Shown here one piece after another: positions 1-13,798 of a stretch of 64,000 nt of DNA. Each line of letters begins with the position of its first letter. Positions within the stretch are counted from its first letter, which is position 1. This stretch comes from Agroathelia rolfsii (Eukaryota > Basidiomycota > Agaricomycetes > Amylocorticiales > Amylocorticiaceae): assembly GCA_018343915.1 (NCBI GenBank), contig JABRWF010000004.1, positions 3,906,001-3,970,000 on the forward strand, written 5' to 3'. A model generated the notes under the pieces. That model saw nothing but the letters and a program-made list of their open reading frames with translations, did no database searches and was not told the DNA's origin. The position numbers and the translations under genes are program-made.

Positions 1-205
1 TGATGATGCCCACTTCGGGCTCCATGGGATGCACACCAAACACCTTCATATCCAGAGAGGAGAGATGAACGGTTGGCAGCTGTGGTTGATCATCCTTGCC
101 CGCCGTGGAGGATCTGGTGGCACTGGGGGACTCGGTAGGTGATGGAATTGTCCAAGAGAACGGCAGGAGGGTACTGGAGAGTGGCTTGAGGCTCAGACCG
201 GTCAT
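1..205 (-). CDS. 5' end of an unrecognised gene, cut by the window edge
   Basis: Reading leftwards from an ATG at 203-205 the minus strand stays open to the edge, giving about 68 codons without a stop. The peptide starts MTGLSLKPLSS, is rich in Ser, Thr and Pro, and becomes more hydrophobic near the edge (LDMKVFGVHPMEPEVGII). No domain is recognisable in this fragment. It is transcribed divergently from the monooxygenase gene. The frame could be fortuitous, since it is short and no splice site confirms it. Confidence 0.4.
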   Translation of the reverse strand, partial: MTGLSLKPLSSTLLPFSWTIPSPTESPSATRSSTAGKDDQPQLPTVHLSSLDMKVFGVHPMEPEVGII

Positions 206-1407
206 ACTGCAATGCCCTCGAGATTGTATCTATCAATGTATGGGTATGTGCAGCACCCAGTGATAGACTGTTGTTGGAATCAGCAGCAGAGATTTCAAGT
301 TGGGCGCCTAGTAGTCACTAGTAAGACAGACTTGGACAGTCAACGACGTAGTTGGTCAGCCACCGGAAGCAAAGCAGCACTTGGACTAACCATATAAGTG
401 TTCGGCCACAGCGGCGAGTACTGACTACTACTGCTAAATAATATTACTACTGCCCCACTTTCCCAGTAAATGGAATGGTCTATAGTCTAGATATCATCAT
501 CGCCAGATCGTGTGATTCGCCGAGCCTACCACCTAGCATTCAAACTAGTAATATATTGTATATACAGTTAGCAGCCAATTTACAGGCCCCTTGCCATTCA
601 AGTGGAAGCACCAAGTACTAGAGGCACCGAGAGACTTTCTCAGCACACAGATCCCCGTCGAGTGAAACAAATTCATCGACATGTTCACAAGGATTCCAAA
701 ACATGTCGCATCGTCACTTTCACGATCGCATCCCCCACCCCACTTCACCCAAGCCAGGGTCCGCTGCAGCTTGCGACGATATCCTATAGGCCGCCAAAGC
801 CCTGGAATGAGCCTGATTGTGACTGAAGTAGGCTAGAATCCTCCACGATGCCGTTTCGACGCAGAACAAAATCAAGACGTTGCTACCGTTTAGTAGGGCA
901 AGATTATCTGCCTTGTACTATTCCCGTCCCCTCTTGCATCATCATGCTACTATTAGCTAGCACCTCACAGTGACTTTGTTGTCTGTCAAGGCACTGGGAT
1001 AAATTGACACAACATTATTAGCATCAAGTACTGCGCAGCCCTTGGGGTTCTAACGTCTGACGCTGACACGGTCATCCCGTCTATGACTATGAACATGATG
1101 AACATGAGAATTCGGGATGGCAGCAATGTTGCAGCACGAGATCTCTCTGTCCACGGCCTGATTCCAACCAACCCGCCGTCCGCCGATAGCCCGGTCGAGT
1201 AACCCTTTAGGTCGCCCTCCAGCGATCATCATCAACCTCTTCGGTCCGAGTTACGCCTCGTCGTCCGCGGTATAAGAGCTATTCAGGGACTTCATAGCCC
1301 CAGCCTGAGCTCAATATTCCCCCTTTCCTCTGCTTCCTCTTTCAGTCATTGCTCTTGGGCTTGATCCTAATCACACCAACGTAGTACCACTTACGACTGA
1401 ACCAGCC
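206..1407. other. Intergenic region between divergent genes
   Basis: About 1.2 kb between the left-edge minus-strand gene and the FAD monooxygenase. The frames present are short and lack domain content or consistent splice signals. It probably holds both promoters, with a TATA box for the plus-strand gene near its right end. Confidence 0.5.
1271..1278 (+). promoter_or_regulatory. TATA box of the FAD monooxygenase
   Basis: TATAAGAG lies 130 nt upstream of the ATG at 1408. A pyrimidine-rich stretch (about 1318-1348) follows, which is typical of the start region of fungal genes. The assignment rests on motif and position only. Confidence 0.5.
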
Positions 1408-3596
1408 ATGTACCATCCCGCCGCCCCGCTCTCTCTGGACGTGATCATAATAGGTGCTGGTGAGTACTCGATCCTTGCTCCGCATGTATATTGAATGCAT
1501 ACCCGTAGGATCCACTTTCCCCTCCTAGGCTTTGCGGGCCTATCGGCAGCATACACACTCAGCCGCTCCGGTCACCGTGTACGAGTGCTGGAGAAACAGC
1601 CCAGTCTCGCATACAACGTATGCGATGAAACCACCTTATCCGCCAACGGCGCGTAATCTCATAAGCTGGCTTTCTGCTTTTTTTTCTTCTTTCTCTTTCT
1701 GTAGCCAGGTGCAGCATTGCGAGTTCCACCAAACATGAGCAAAATCCTCGTCGATTGGGGACTGGAAGAGCAGTTGGCTGCCATATCAACCCCATCAAAG
1801 ACCACAAGCTTTACACAAAGTATGTGGAAAAACATCTGGAGCTAACCTTTTCTCTCTCTCACACACATTCGGGTTGTTTTAGTGCAAACGGGAGAAACAA
1901 TGGGGTATCTCCACTGGCCAGACGAACTTATTAGCATGTCTGGAGGCAAATTCGTCATTGCACATGTGTGTTGCATTCAGTTCTCTTTTACTTGATTTTT
2001 CTTGTATACAAGCAAAATCGACCATTTCAACAGTACGATGATGTGCTTCGTTTAATCTACGATCTCGCACTGGCCTCTGGAGCCGAGGTATACTACGATA
2101 ACGCAGTCGAGTCGATCGTGTCTGTACCAGACTCGAATCCACGCGTGGTCCTCGCCAATGGACAAGAACTGCAAGCCAATCTTGTCATTGGCGCCGGGGG
2201 CTTGAGGAGTGTGACTCATAGCACTATCGCGGAACAGTTGCAGGAAGACAGCGTCATTCCATGTGGTTCAAGTTGGTATCAGTAAGTGACAAAAAATTCA
2301 TACACATGATCAAAGGTGAATATTCAATTTGCCTTCTTAGCACCACAATTCCAGCGTCTGAGCTTAGAGACGATCCCACCTTGAAGCACCTTGCTGAGAA
2401 TAAAGCAGTGAGCATTACTTACTCGACGTTCTGTGACCACTTGGATGCTCAACGAACTCGTAGTGGACTGTCTGGATGGATACAGACCGCGTTCTATGGG
2501 GTAAGTCTACTAGACCAAATATTCAAAAAAAAAAAAAAAAATCCCACGGCGCCCGAACTGATGGCAGCTATTGAAACTCGACAGGTCTCATGACTGTACG
2601 TTTATCCCATCATCTAGATGATCAAAATCAAAGAAACCTTATCTAAACAATAACATTTTTTTTATTATAGAAAAATGAAACAGAGTTCGCACTTCAATTC
2701 TTATGGCCTGATACAGATGCAGCGCCATGGGATGATAAATTGAAAAGCGAATGGATGGAATGTACGCCGGCCGACCTTCATCTTGGCACTATGGAACCTA
2801 GGTATGTAGAAGACAGAATCCTCTCTGAGCTCAACGTGCCATATACCCCTAAACATCTCAAAAACCCAAGCAGACTCGCAAGGCTATTCCAACTCGTCCG
2901 ATCATTCAGGCGAAGACGACACTTGACCCAACCAGATCCGCTCACGGAATGGACTGACGATACCGGCCGCATTGTTCTCATCGGAGATGCTGCCCATCCC
3001 ATCATCGTACGTCCTGCTGTTGTTGTTCTCCATATCCATGATTCCAACAACCCTCCTTGATCTCACGTTCTGTATGATCTCACACCCCTCATGACTCTTT
3101 CTAGCCCGGTGTGATGCAATCAACACCACAAGCAGTAGAAGACGCCGTGGTACTCGGCTCTCTCCTCTCGCATATAAGCAGCCTCTCAGACCTGCCCCGC
3201 CTCCTCTCGGGCTACCAAGACGTCCGCCAACCACACCGGATCGCATGCGCCGCTGCAGACACGCGCACGGCTGACACACTGCGCGCGCCACCGGGTACGG
3301 GGCGCGAGCAGCGCGACGCGGCGATGCGCGTCTCCCTCGGGCTCGAGTCCTGGTTCGACGTCGACGAGGTGCTGCTCAAGGCGCAGTGGGAGAACTGGGG
3401 CGGGGCGCTCTGTTACTCGGCCATCGACGCCGCCGAGGACTGGTGGACGCAGTGGGGGCGCCTCATCGACCCAGACGAGCCGCTGAGGAGGGAGAGGTCG
3501 GATTCGGTCATGACGGTCGTCGGTGAGGCGTCTGCGCCCGGGGAGGCGGCGCCAATATTATTGAGGGGCGCGTTAGTCGAGGTGACTGTAAGCTAG
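1408..3596 (+). CDS. FAD-dependent monooxygenase, salicylate hydroxylase-like
   Basis: Multi-exon gene for a class A flavoprotein hydroxylase (PHBH/salicylate hydroxylase fold), a family that hydroxylates aromatic or secondary-metabolite substrates using NAD(P)H, FAD and O2. The N-terminus has the Rossmann motif IIIGAGFAG (Gly16, Gly18, Gly21) followed by LSAAYTLSRSG and the acidic end of the second strand (VRVLEKQ). The C-terminal FAD-ribityl motif VLIGDAAHP is encoded near 2970-3000, then PGVMQSTPQAVEDAVVLG. One intron uses donor 2283 (GTAAGT), giving the conserved sequence WYHTTIPAS. The mid-protein DG motif, normally GADG, reads GAGG here (about 2190). The start gives the shortest leader before the dinucleotide fold. 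The last 250 nt are markedly GC-rich compared with the rest. The substrate cannot be told from sequence. Confidence 0.85.
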
Positions 3597-4743
3597 CTGA
3601 GCCTGCGCGTGGATGGCGGCTCCGAGGAAGTTCAGGTTCCTTTCATTTTAATTTTAATTTTAATTTTTTTTTTATATCTTGGGATATACCATAGGACAAT
3701 ATGATACGATATACTATTGTATAGGTGTGGGTAATAGAGCACCACCAGCAGCATGCGTAATGCTCTGGTTGGTGAATACGTAGCTTTATTAAGATCAATA
3801 TCATGATGATGCTGTCAACAAGTAACCTTATTCATGATTATCACGATTCTGTGCATGTGCAGTAGTATGCTTCGTACAAACTTGAGCATCTGACATCGCT
3901 GGTATCAGCTAGGTAGGTTACTAGTAACGAAATCAATCATGCTCTTGCATTCCGTGGCGGACTCATTTCAACCATGGTCTGCTAATTAATGAACTGTGGA
4001 TACTTTCCATGAGCCGCCGGTATCAAAGATACATTGAGAAAGATCAACAATAATATCAGTGGAAGCAGAAACGAATGAATATCGCCAATAAATGAGTGCC
4101 GTCACCCGACATCGAACCTTCGAGCTTCAACAATTGTTTAAACCTCTCGATGCTTCACAACAGCTTTAGACCTAGCAACTGGTCGTGCCTATAATACCTC
4201 TCCTTTCACCTCGAGACGATAAGAGTATAAGGAAACTGGACAAAAATAGGATCGCGTCATACAATGATACGCGCCTGGTAATCCTGTGATCACCCTGCAA
4301 AGGTAGGAGCTTGATATAAGAATAATCTCATCAGGAAAGTCATCATAGTATAGCCATGGGAGTAAACAATCTGAACACCACACAATCGCGTCATAGGAGC
4401 CTTACAGTAGATTTATATGCACAGGTGGTCATCTTTCTATTCTCGGGTGAAAAACTGGTCTTACAAAGGGTCTTCATATTTAACAACCCTGATTTGTGAA
4501 CTGTGGGAAGTGGGGCCGTCCGTTGATATAAGTTCAGCCGAAGATATGATGCGATTTGCGACATTTCCATTTGGATGATAGCGCCTAGTAGTCTACGGGT
4601 GCAAGCACCAGATTTGACATGTTCATAATGCAGCATTCATGAAATCGTTCGATGTTGAAGTGATCTGGCACATATAAATACATCGTCCTAAAATTACACA
4701 TGAAAAGAGATGAATAGAAAAGGTGTAGGGTGAATACTGGTTT
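3597..4743. other. Intergenic region between convergent genes
   Basis: About 1.15 kb of AT-rich sequence between the 3' ends of the monooxygenase and TAF10. It starts with an A/T homopolymer-rich stretch (3640-3680) that probably belongs to the monooxygenase 3' UTR. No coding structure was seen. Confidence 0.55.
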
Positions 4744-5398
4744 CTAGAGGTAATAGTCGGGTTTGCGAGCATTGATACCGTACTCCCCAAGAGCTGCACT
4801 CAAGTCATCCATGGTCAAGGTTGTTCGTGTTTTATCCTGAAACAATATTCAGTAATGCATAGCAACTGAGCAAGACCGACATTACACACCTTCGCAGAAC
4901 CGGTGGCCATCGGTTGCGTGGTTCGCGGTCGACCACCAGATGCGTTTGTTCGAATGCGAGCGTGTTGATAAGCATCAGCAGCAATATCCGATACAAACTT
5001 TTGAGCGGCTAGTGATAGCAAGCGTTTCCTGTCTCTTCATGTTTAGCCCTAGACAGACACCAGTACGGTCAACATTGTAACGCACAGACGGACGTCTTCG
5101 CACTCGAATCCTACACGCTGCAGGTAATAATCCGTGACTTCATCCGGAATCTAAACCAAATAATTTTCTCATGAGAGATATATCTCTCACAAGTCCCTCG
5201 ACGTACAAGTGGCTGGTAATCGTCCAACGTTAGAAGGAACTCTGCCAGGGTTCTGTCTTTACGAGCATCTTCGGCTGCTTGGCGCGTGGGTTGCTGTTGC
5301 GAAGTGCTCGCAATCATTTCCGCACTTGCTTGCGGGCGTGTATCGGAAGTCAAAGGATAGGCATAGTTTTGCTGAGAACCAGTTGGAGCGCCTGACAT
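4744..5398 (-). CDS. TAF10: TFIID/SAGA subunit TAF10
   Basis: Histone-fold subunit shared by TFIID and SAGA. Splicing the minus strand gives an N-terminal tail (MSGAPTGSQ...), then RTLAEFLLTLDDYQPL, an intron, IPDEVTDYYLQRVGFECEDVRL, an intron, LLSLAAQKFVSDIAADAYQHA, and the C-terminal signature MDDLSAALGEYGINARKPDYYL before the stop at 4744. These are the two conserved blocks of the family and its characteristic C-terminus. One intron is 53 nt (about 4837-4889, donor GTGTGT). The ATG at 5398 is chosen because longer frames continue into low-quality sequence upstream. The basic insert before the last block (ASGGRPRTTQP) replaces the usual flexible loop. Confidence 0.9.
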
Positions 5399-6228
5399 GA
5401 TTCCAAGCAAGGTCACTGTATGACTGATGTTCAGATGAATAGAAGAACAGAAAGCAAGCAACGGTAATTGGAGCGGAGATCCAACTGGAAGCATAAATAC
5501 TTGCTTCCGCGCAGTTGTTTTTTTTTTGTGCGACTGCTCTCGATTTTTTTCATACCTGTACCACGACACTCATCGACAATATCTGTTATTTGTGAGTCTC
5601 AAGCTCTCTTCACGATCACATATCCCCCCTTTCTTTGTATGATGTTTGAGGCATTTGGCTTTACGCACAATCTGTGCACTGCAGAAACTTATCTCAGCTA
5701 CCTTCGGGCGCGTCTGCTTTGGCAGGCGTAGTCCGCTTTGTCTGACTCTTTCTCTACCTTTTTTCTTCCATTCACACAATGGTAATTCTTAACTAACCTC
5801 ACATTCCTCAGATGAAGGTCACACGCACTTGAAGGATCATTTTAATTAACTCGCGGCCATTATCTTGAGCTAGCAGTTTATGCCGCCTTACGTGTTTTTA
5901 TTGTAGTATACCTATACCAGCAATTACATTTGTAGCTTTGATAGGTCTTTTTTTAAATGTGATAATCAGCAGGTTCTACAGAGCTGGCGATAAGGCTGAT
6001 GAGGGATCAAGTTATATTACCGTACAGATCAAACGTGTATCTCAAAGATATGGATAGCCTGACTATAACTCATACCCTGTCCTTAGGTGTCATGCATACA
6101 TGGTATAATCAGCCTATGACACACATCTTACCGTCTGCCAATGTGGACCTTTTCAGCAGTCATGTCAGTGAGGCGAATAAATCAGGGTTCATATTGACCA
6201 TTCGCACCTAGGTGTTATACGTGAATTC
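5399..6228. other. Intergenic region
   Basis: About 830 nt upstream of TAF10 and of the unrecognised plus-strand gene. It is pyrimidine-rich near 5570-5770, which fits a promoter or leader. No gene could be supported. Confidence 0.45.
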
Positions 6229-7192
6229 ATGGCAATTGACCCAGTAGAAGTCGAAAATTGGACAGAGAAACATCATGATCAGCAGCAGCAGCAGCATCGT
6301 CAATCATCATCATACTCGGAAAAGCAACGATATAGGTCCTTGTAACTCTTTGTAGCCACTGTCACTGAAAGAGAGGAGTTGAGCTCCTTTTGTTATTCGT
6401 CGCCCATGCAAACTCGCCAGCTCCGAGAAAAGCGCAACGACCCACTGGCTCTTGAGCGAAAAATCCTCAACGATGATGGTTGTGGGTGCTTTGCAAGAAT
6501 CTGATCTTCACGAAGAGCAAATCCAATCTATAATTACAATGGTTTCGTCAGCAGAGACGCCTGTCAATGCATATCGCATGGTCGAGGAATCTATACTACT
6601 TGTAACTGTAAGCATCGGGTGGCGGTAGGTTCATGACCAAGTTTTCATTGATTTGATCTTTCAATTACTAGCTAAGAGCTTTGAAGAATATGAGCGAGGA
6701 AATGTACTCTAACGACTGGCATAACATCATTCTTCATGGGTAGCTTCCATTAGCATAATTTCGGAGACACTAAACCAACTGTCTGGGAAGTAAATCCACA
6801 CTACACCATGTTCTCAATTCCCACAGGTGGCTTCTTTTTCCCGAGCCTGCTATTATTGATAAGCTTCGCAACATGTACTTCAAGAGTCCTGTCAGGAGTT
6901 CCAAGGACTTCCTTAGTCCAGGCATTTACTTGTCAAACGTACGCTCCATCATCATCCTATGAGAGTTTTTCTCGCAGTCTTCTGTAGCATTTTAGTGGCC
7001 ACTGCCCTTTCACTTATCACTTGATCTCCTCTCCTCTCATGGAATCCGAAGACCTTGAACTTATCCGGGAAGATTCTAACGTCGGGCTAGTCGGTACGTC
7101 GATACCCTTCCGATCAACTTGGTCCACTTCAATTCTATGCCTATCCTCATTTAGTGATAATGAAGGCAGGCTCAAAGCTATTTAGTAGCTAA
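6229..7192 (+). CDS. Hypothetical multi-exon gene of unknown function
   Basis: No long ORF is present, but a chain of short exons joins with consistent phases. The exons are 6473-6607, 6672-6739, 6827-6938, 6988-7093 and 7155-7192, separated by GT-AG introns of 64, 87, 49 and 61 nt. Joined peptides include HEEQIQSIITMVSSAETP, LRALKNMSEEMYSNDWHN, WLLFPEPAIIDKLRNMYF and SPLMESEDLELIREDSN. The downstream start would be the ATG at 6473 or 6476. A possible upstream part begins at 6229 (MAIDPVEVENW, a five-glutamine run, then MQTRQLREKRNDPLALERK), but it meets the rest one base out of frame near 6479-6497. The gene may therefore be frameshifted, or start at 6473. Another potential last exon is 7333-7428. 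I do not recognise the family and infer no function. Confidence 0.5.
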
Positions 7193-8345
7193 GAGCCTGG
7201 GTCTTGATATAACTAGTATGAAATCTTGAGGATCCGTTATTGGCTAGTAAAACATCAGGGTCGCGTAGACACCACAAGAGTAGTTTTTTTGCTATCTTGA
7301 TTGACTTAACATGATATTTTGCTTTGCATTAGATCTACATTCCTGGCGTCGGCATTGATGACTCTTTGTGCGAATATCAAGCAGAACCAGCCCTGTCAAT
7401 GGAGGAAGCTCTCAAATGGGGATCTCCCTAAGTGGATGGGGAAATCCGACGTGATAGAGGTCAAGCTAGCCCCTCCTCTAACACGGACCTTTTCTCCGAT
7501 AATGTTTGGGATGCAGTCACATGCATAGCTGGCTAGTGCCTCAACTCAGCTCCATTGTTCTACAGAGTTTATGAGTGTAATCATAATAATGCAGTGGTAA
7601 TCACCTTTGCTATTGTTGTTTTCGCCTTGCGCTAATTAATTTCATTTCATTCAGCTCCAATGAACGTAACTTCTGTACAATCACCAGTAAATAATGTATG
7701 ATGGCCACTTTGCACTCCAAATTACGTTGTATATAATGCCAGGTCTACGAGTCGACATCTTGTGCTACTACCAAGTAGTAGTAGCATCACACGCGTCTCC
7801 TTAGAGCATTCCTGTTTTCTAACATATGCCATAAAGAGCGTCTTGAATGCTCGTATCTTAACCTTGGCATGACTTCACATCATATATAGTGTGAGAATAC
7901 TAACACATTCCTGAAAGACCAGTCATCCCGACTCGGAGTGTGCTACAGTCAACTGTCTAAATTCATACACTTTGGAAAAGTTCAGAAGCTCCAGCTTCAC
8001 TTTTTATATGCTTAATGAGATGTTAGAGAACGAATACGGTTTGAAACTCCAGCATTGGAGTTTGCTCTAAGGCATTGCTTGAAGTTGCTCATTGGTACAT
8101 ACACGCAAGAATTTCATCACTCCATAAACAAAGACATCTCGAAACAAGACGCTATTTGCTATCTTACAATATGCTCGTATATTATGTGGCGTTGATACCT
8201 GGGCACATCGTAGCGTTGGTTTTATACATACGCATATGCATCATTCAACAGCGTCATCTGCATGAACTAGGCTCGCAAGACCTACTATGCATTAACAATT
8301 ATTAAGGGCCTATTAAACAAGAGTCTCTGATAAAAATTCTACTGT
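7193..8345. other. Intergenic region
   Basis: About 1.15 kb of AT-rich sequence. A coding-like stretch at 7333-7428 ends in a stop and may be an alternative terminal exon of the preceding gene (peptide IYIPGVGIDDSLCEYQ). Nothing else was supported. Confidence 0.45.
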
Positions 8346-11004
<2,659 letters not shown>

Positions 11005-11260
11005 GCGCTCAAGTTGGGACAGAGTTCGGACAATTCAGCCTTGCTTCGGCTAGTCACACATAATGATGGACGCTCTAAATCCGTTGTGGAGAGACGTCAC
11101 ACTGCACAAGACACAACACTCTCTTCAATGACTTCCCCTCCAGACAACACAGAATCAACACAATAACATGACGAGTGGCATGATGCATAGCATTTTTGCG
11201 GCGTAATAAAAGACAAGGAAATGACATGCAAATAAGAAAATACACCAGGAAATCCTCCAT

Positions 11261-12070
<810 letters not shown>

Positions 12071-12488
12071 CGTGTTCTTGAGCGGCGATGCGGCGTAGAG
12101 AGGGCGAGTACTTTTGCTTGGGCGGGCGGCGCGAACGATGCGGCGGAGTACGAATTGCAGAGAATGCGTGAGAAAGCTCAATTACATAAGCTAGTCAGAA
12201 CACAAACACGACCACAACAAAGGACTTGGACTGCACAAGCAGTGAAAAGATAGTGTTTACCCTCACAACCGTCGGATAGAATCCACAGGTCTTCCTTCGA
12301 GGATTAAACGTATGGATATTGCAGTTTCTGGCATTTTCTACTGATGTGAACGGAAATTTCTGTGGTTTTTGCAGTGATTTGTGGCTACCGGAACCCTTCG
12401 TCCATCTGTCTCTCTATCTAATCATCAAAAGTTGGCCCGTTTGTACTTTTTGTTTCTAGAGCTGCTGGCTTATACTGCAAAAAACCAG
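12071..12488. promoter_or_regulatory. Shared divergent promoter of RPS15 and RPP2
   Basis: 418 bp separate the start codons of two ribosomal-protein genes that point away from each other. No other gene fits here, so both promoters must lie within it. A CT-rich leader (about 12395-12425) precedes RPP2. Specific factor sites were not identified. Confidence 0.6.
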
Positions 12489-12952
12489 ATGAAGCATCTC
12501 GCTGCCTATATTTTGCTCACCATTGGTGGCAACTCCTCTCCCTCTGCTGACGACATCAAGAGCTTGCTCAAGGTCGTTGACATTGAGGCCGATGATGAGC
12601 GTCTCAACAAGCTCATCTCCGAACTCGAGGGCAAGACCCTTGATGAGCTGATTGCTGAGGGCTCTTCCAAGCTTGCCTCCGTATGCTATTTGAAGTCCAA
12701 TCGGCCAGCATTTTTTTTTCTAATTATTGCGATTCTTTAGGTTCCTTCTGGTGGTGGCGGTGCGGCTGCTCCCGCTGCTAGCGGAGGTGCTGCCCCGGCT
12801 GCTGCGGCCGAGGAGAAGAAGGAGGAGGAGAAAAAGGAAGAGAAGGTTTGTGACACATGCGAATTGACATCGAACATTATTTGCTGACCAACATCGGCCG
12901 TATTTTACAGGAGGAGTCCGACGACGACATGGGCTTCGGTCTCTTCGATTAA
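12489..12952 (+). CDS. RPP2: 60S acidic ribosomal protein P2
   Basis: Ribosomal stalk protein that recruits elongation-factor GTPases. Three exons (12489-12680, 12741-12845, 12911-12952) encode the N-terminal dimerisation domain ([15 protein letters not shown]...[18 protein letters not shown]), an Ala/Gly/Pro-rich hinge, an acidic Glu/Lys stretch, and the conserved tail [13 protein letters not shown]. Its length of about 112 residues is normal for P2. The start MKHLAAYLL is diagnostic for P2 rather than P1. Introns are 60 and 65 nt with GT-AG ends. Confidence 0.95.
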
Positions 12953-13798
12953 ACGTGTACATGTATTTTATCATGCGTGCAATATTATGTCCTGGCTTCG
13001 TCTCGGAGCCGTTTAATGCGTTATCTGAGTGACTTTTTGTGTATGCGTTAGACATCGAGTGTGATGGCATCGCGACAAAGTTCTGGGCGTGCGCCTCGGG
13101 ACGAGCGGAGCGGCGGCCCGCGGCGGATATTGTGACGAGAGATGGGCGAAGAGGAACACGTTGATTTGAGCTAATAATATTCACCTTGAGTGGTTGTTGT
13201 TATTGGTCCATGACGATGCAAGTACCGCTATGGTGCCACTGCAGGACCAAGTGCCCGAGTCCATTAAAAAAAATTACAAAGCGGTAGTAATTGCGACCCT
13301 CATAAGCAGTGATCCTACCATTCACCGATGGTGCAGCAGCTGGGGCATGTTTCTCCATAGTCCGTCCGATTACAGGACGCATGACCGATCAGGAATAGGG
13401 CCAGTCGAAGATGCGGGGGCGGCTCTGACGGCTCGCAGCTAGCCGCTTGCACCCGCCGGCAGCCTGGCTCAGTATCTGCTTCCGGGCCAGCTATTTGCGG
13501 CTGGACTTACTGACTACTGGCTGTCCCCTTCTCTTTTCTTTCTCTTTTGATTCGGATCTCCCATCTCTTTCGGTCTCATCTTGCTGCTCTGTAGTCTGCT
13601 ATAGTTTTTTCTTCCCCTGAGGTCCACTCCGCGCGAGAGAAAGCAAAATTTGATTGCCCCTGCTGCTTTGGGTTGACCTATCACCGTGCCAGCACGGCCT
13701 CTTTGCACTCGTGACGTCGCAGTGCCACGGTGCCCTGAGTCTTGGTTCAGTCCATTTCTCCGCTACCTCCTGCTACTCAGACACGCACGGCCTGTGCC
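12953..13798. other. Intergenic region with a pyrimidine-rich leader
   Basis: RPP2 3' region followed by the upstream region of the Zn2Cys6 gene. A strongly CT-rich tract (about 13525-13620) looks like a promoter/leader element. Frames here lack domain content. Confidence 0.5.

Noticed and set aside
4080..4180. Possible minus-strand tRNA with a TTCGA T-loop-like stretch
   Set aside because: The T-stem does not pair, the loop does not fit TTCRANY, and no acceptor or anticodon stem could be built.
4189..4636. Two minus-strand frames in the monooxygenase-TAF10 gap
   Set aside because: No domain content and no in-phase splice junctions between them; consistent with 3' UTR sequence.
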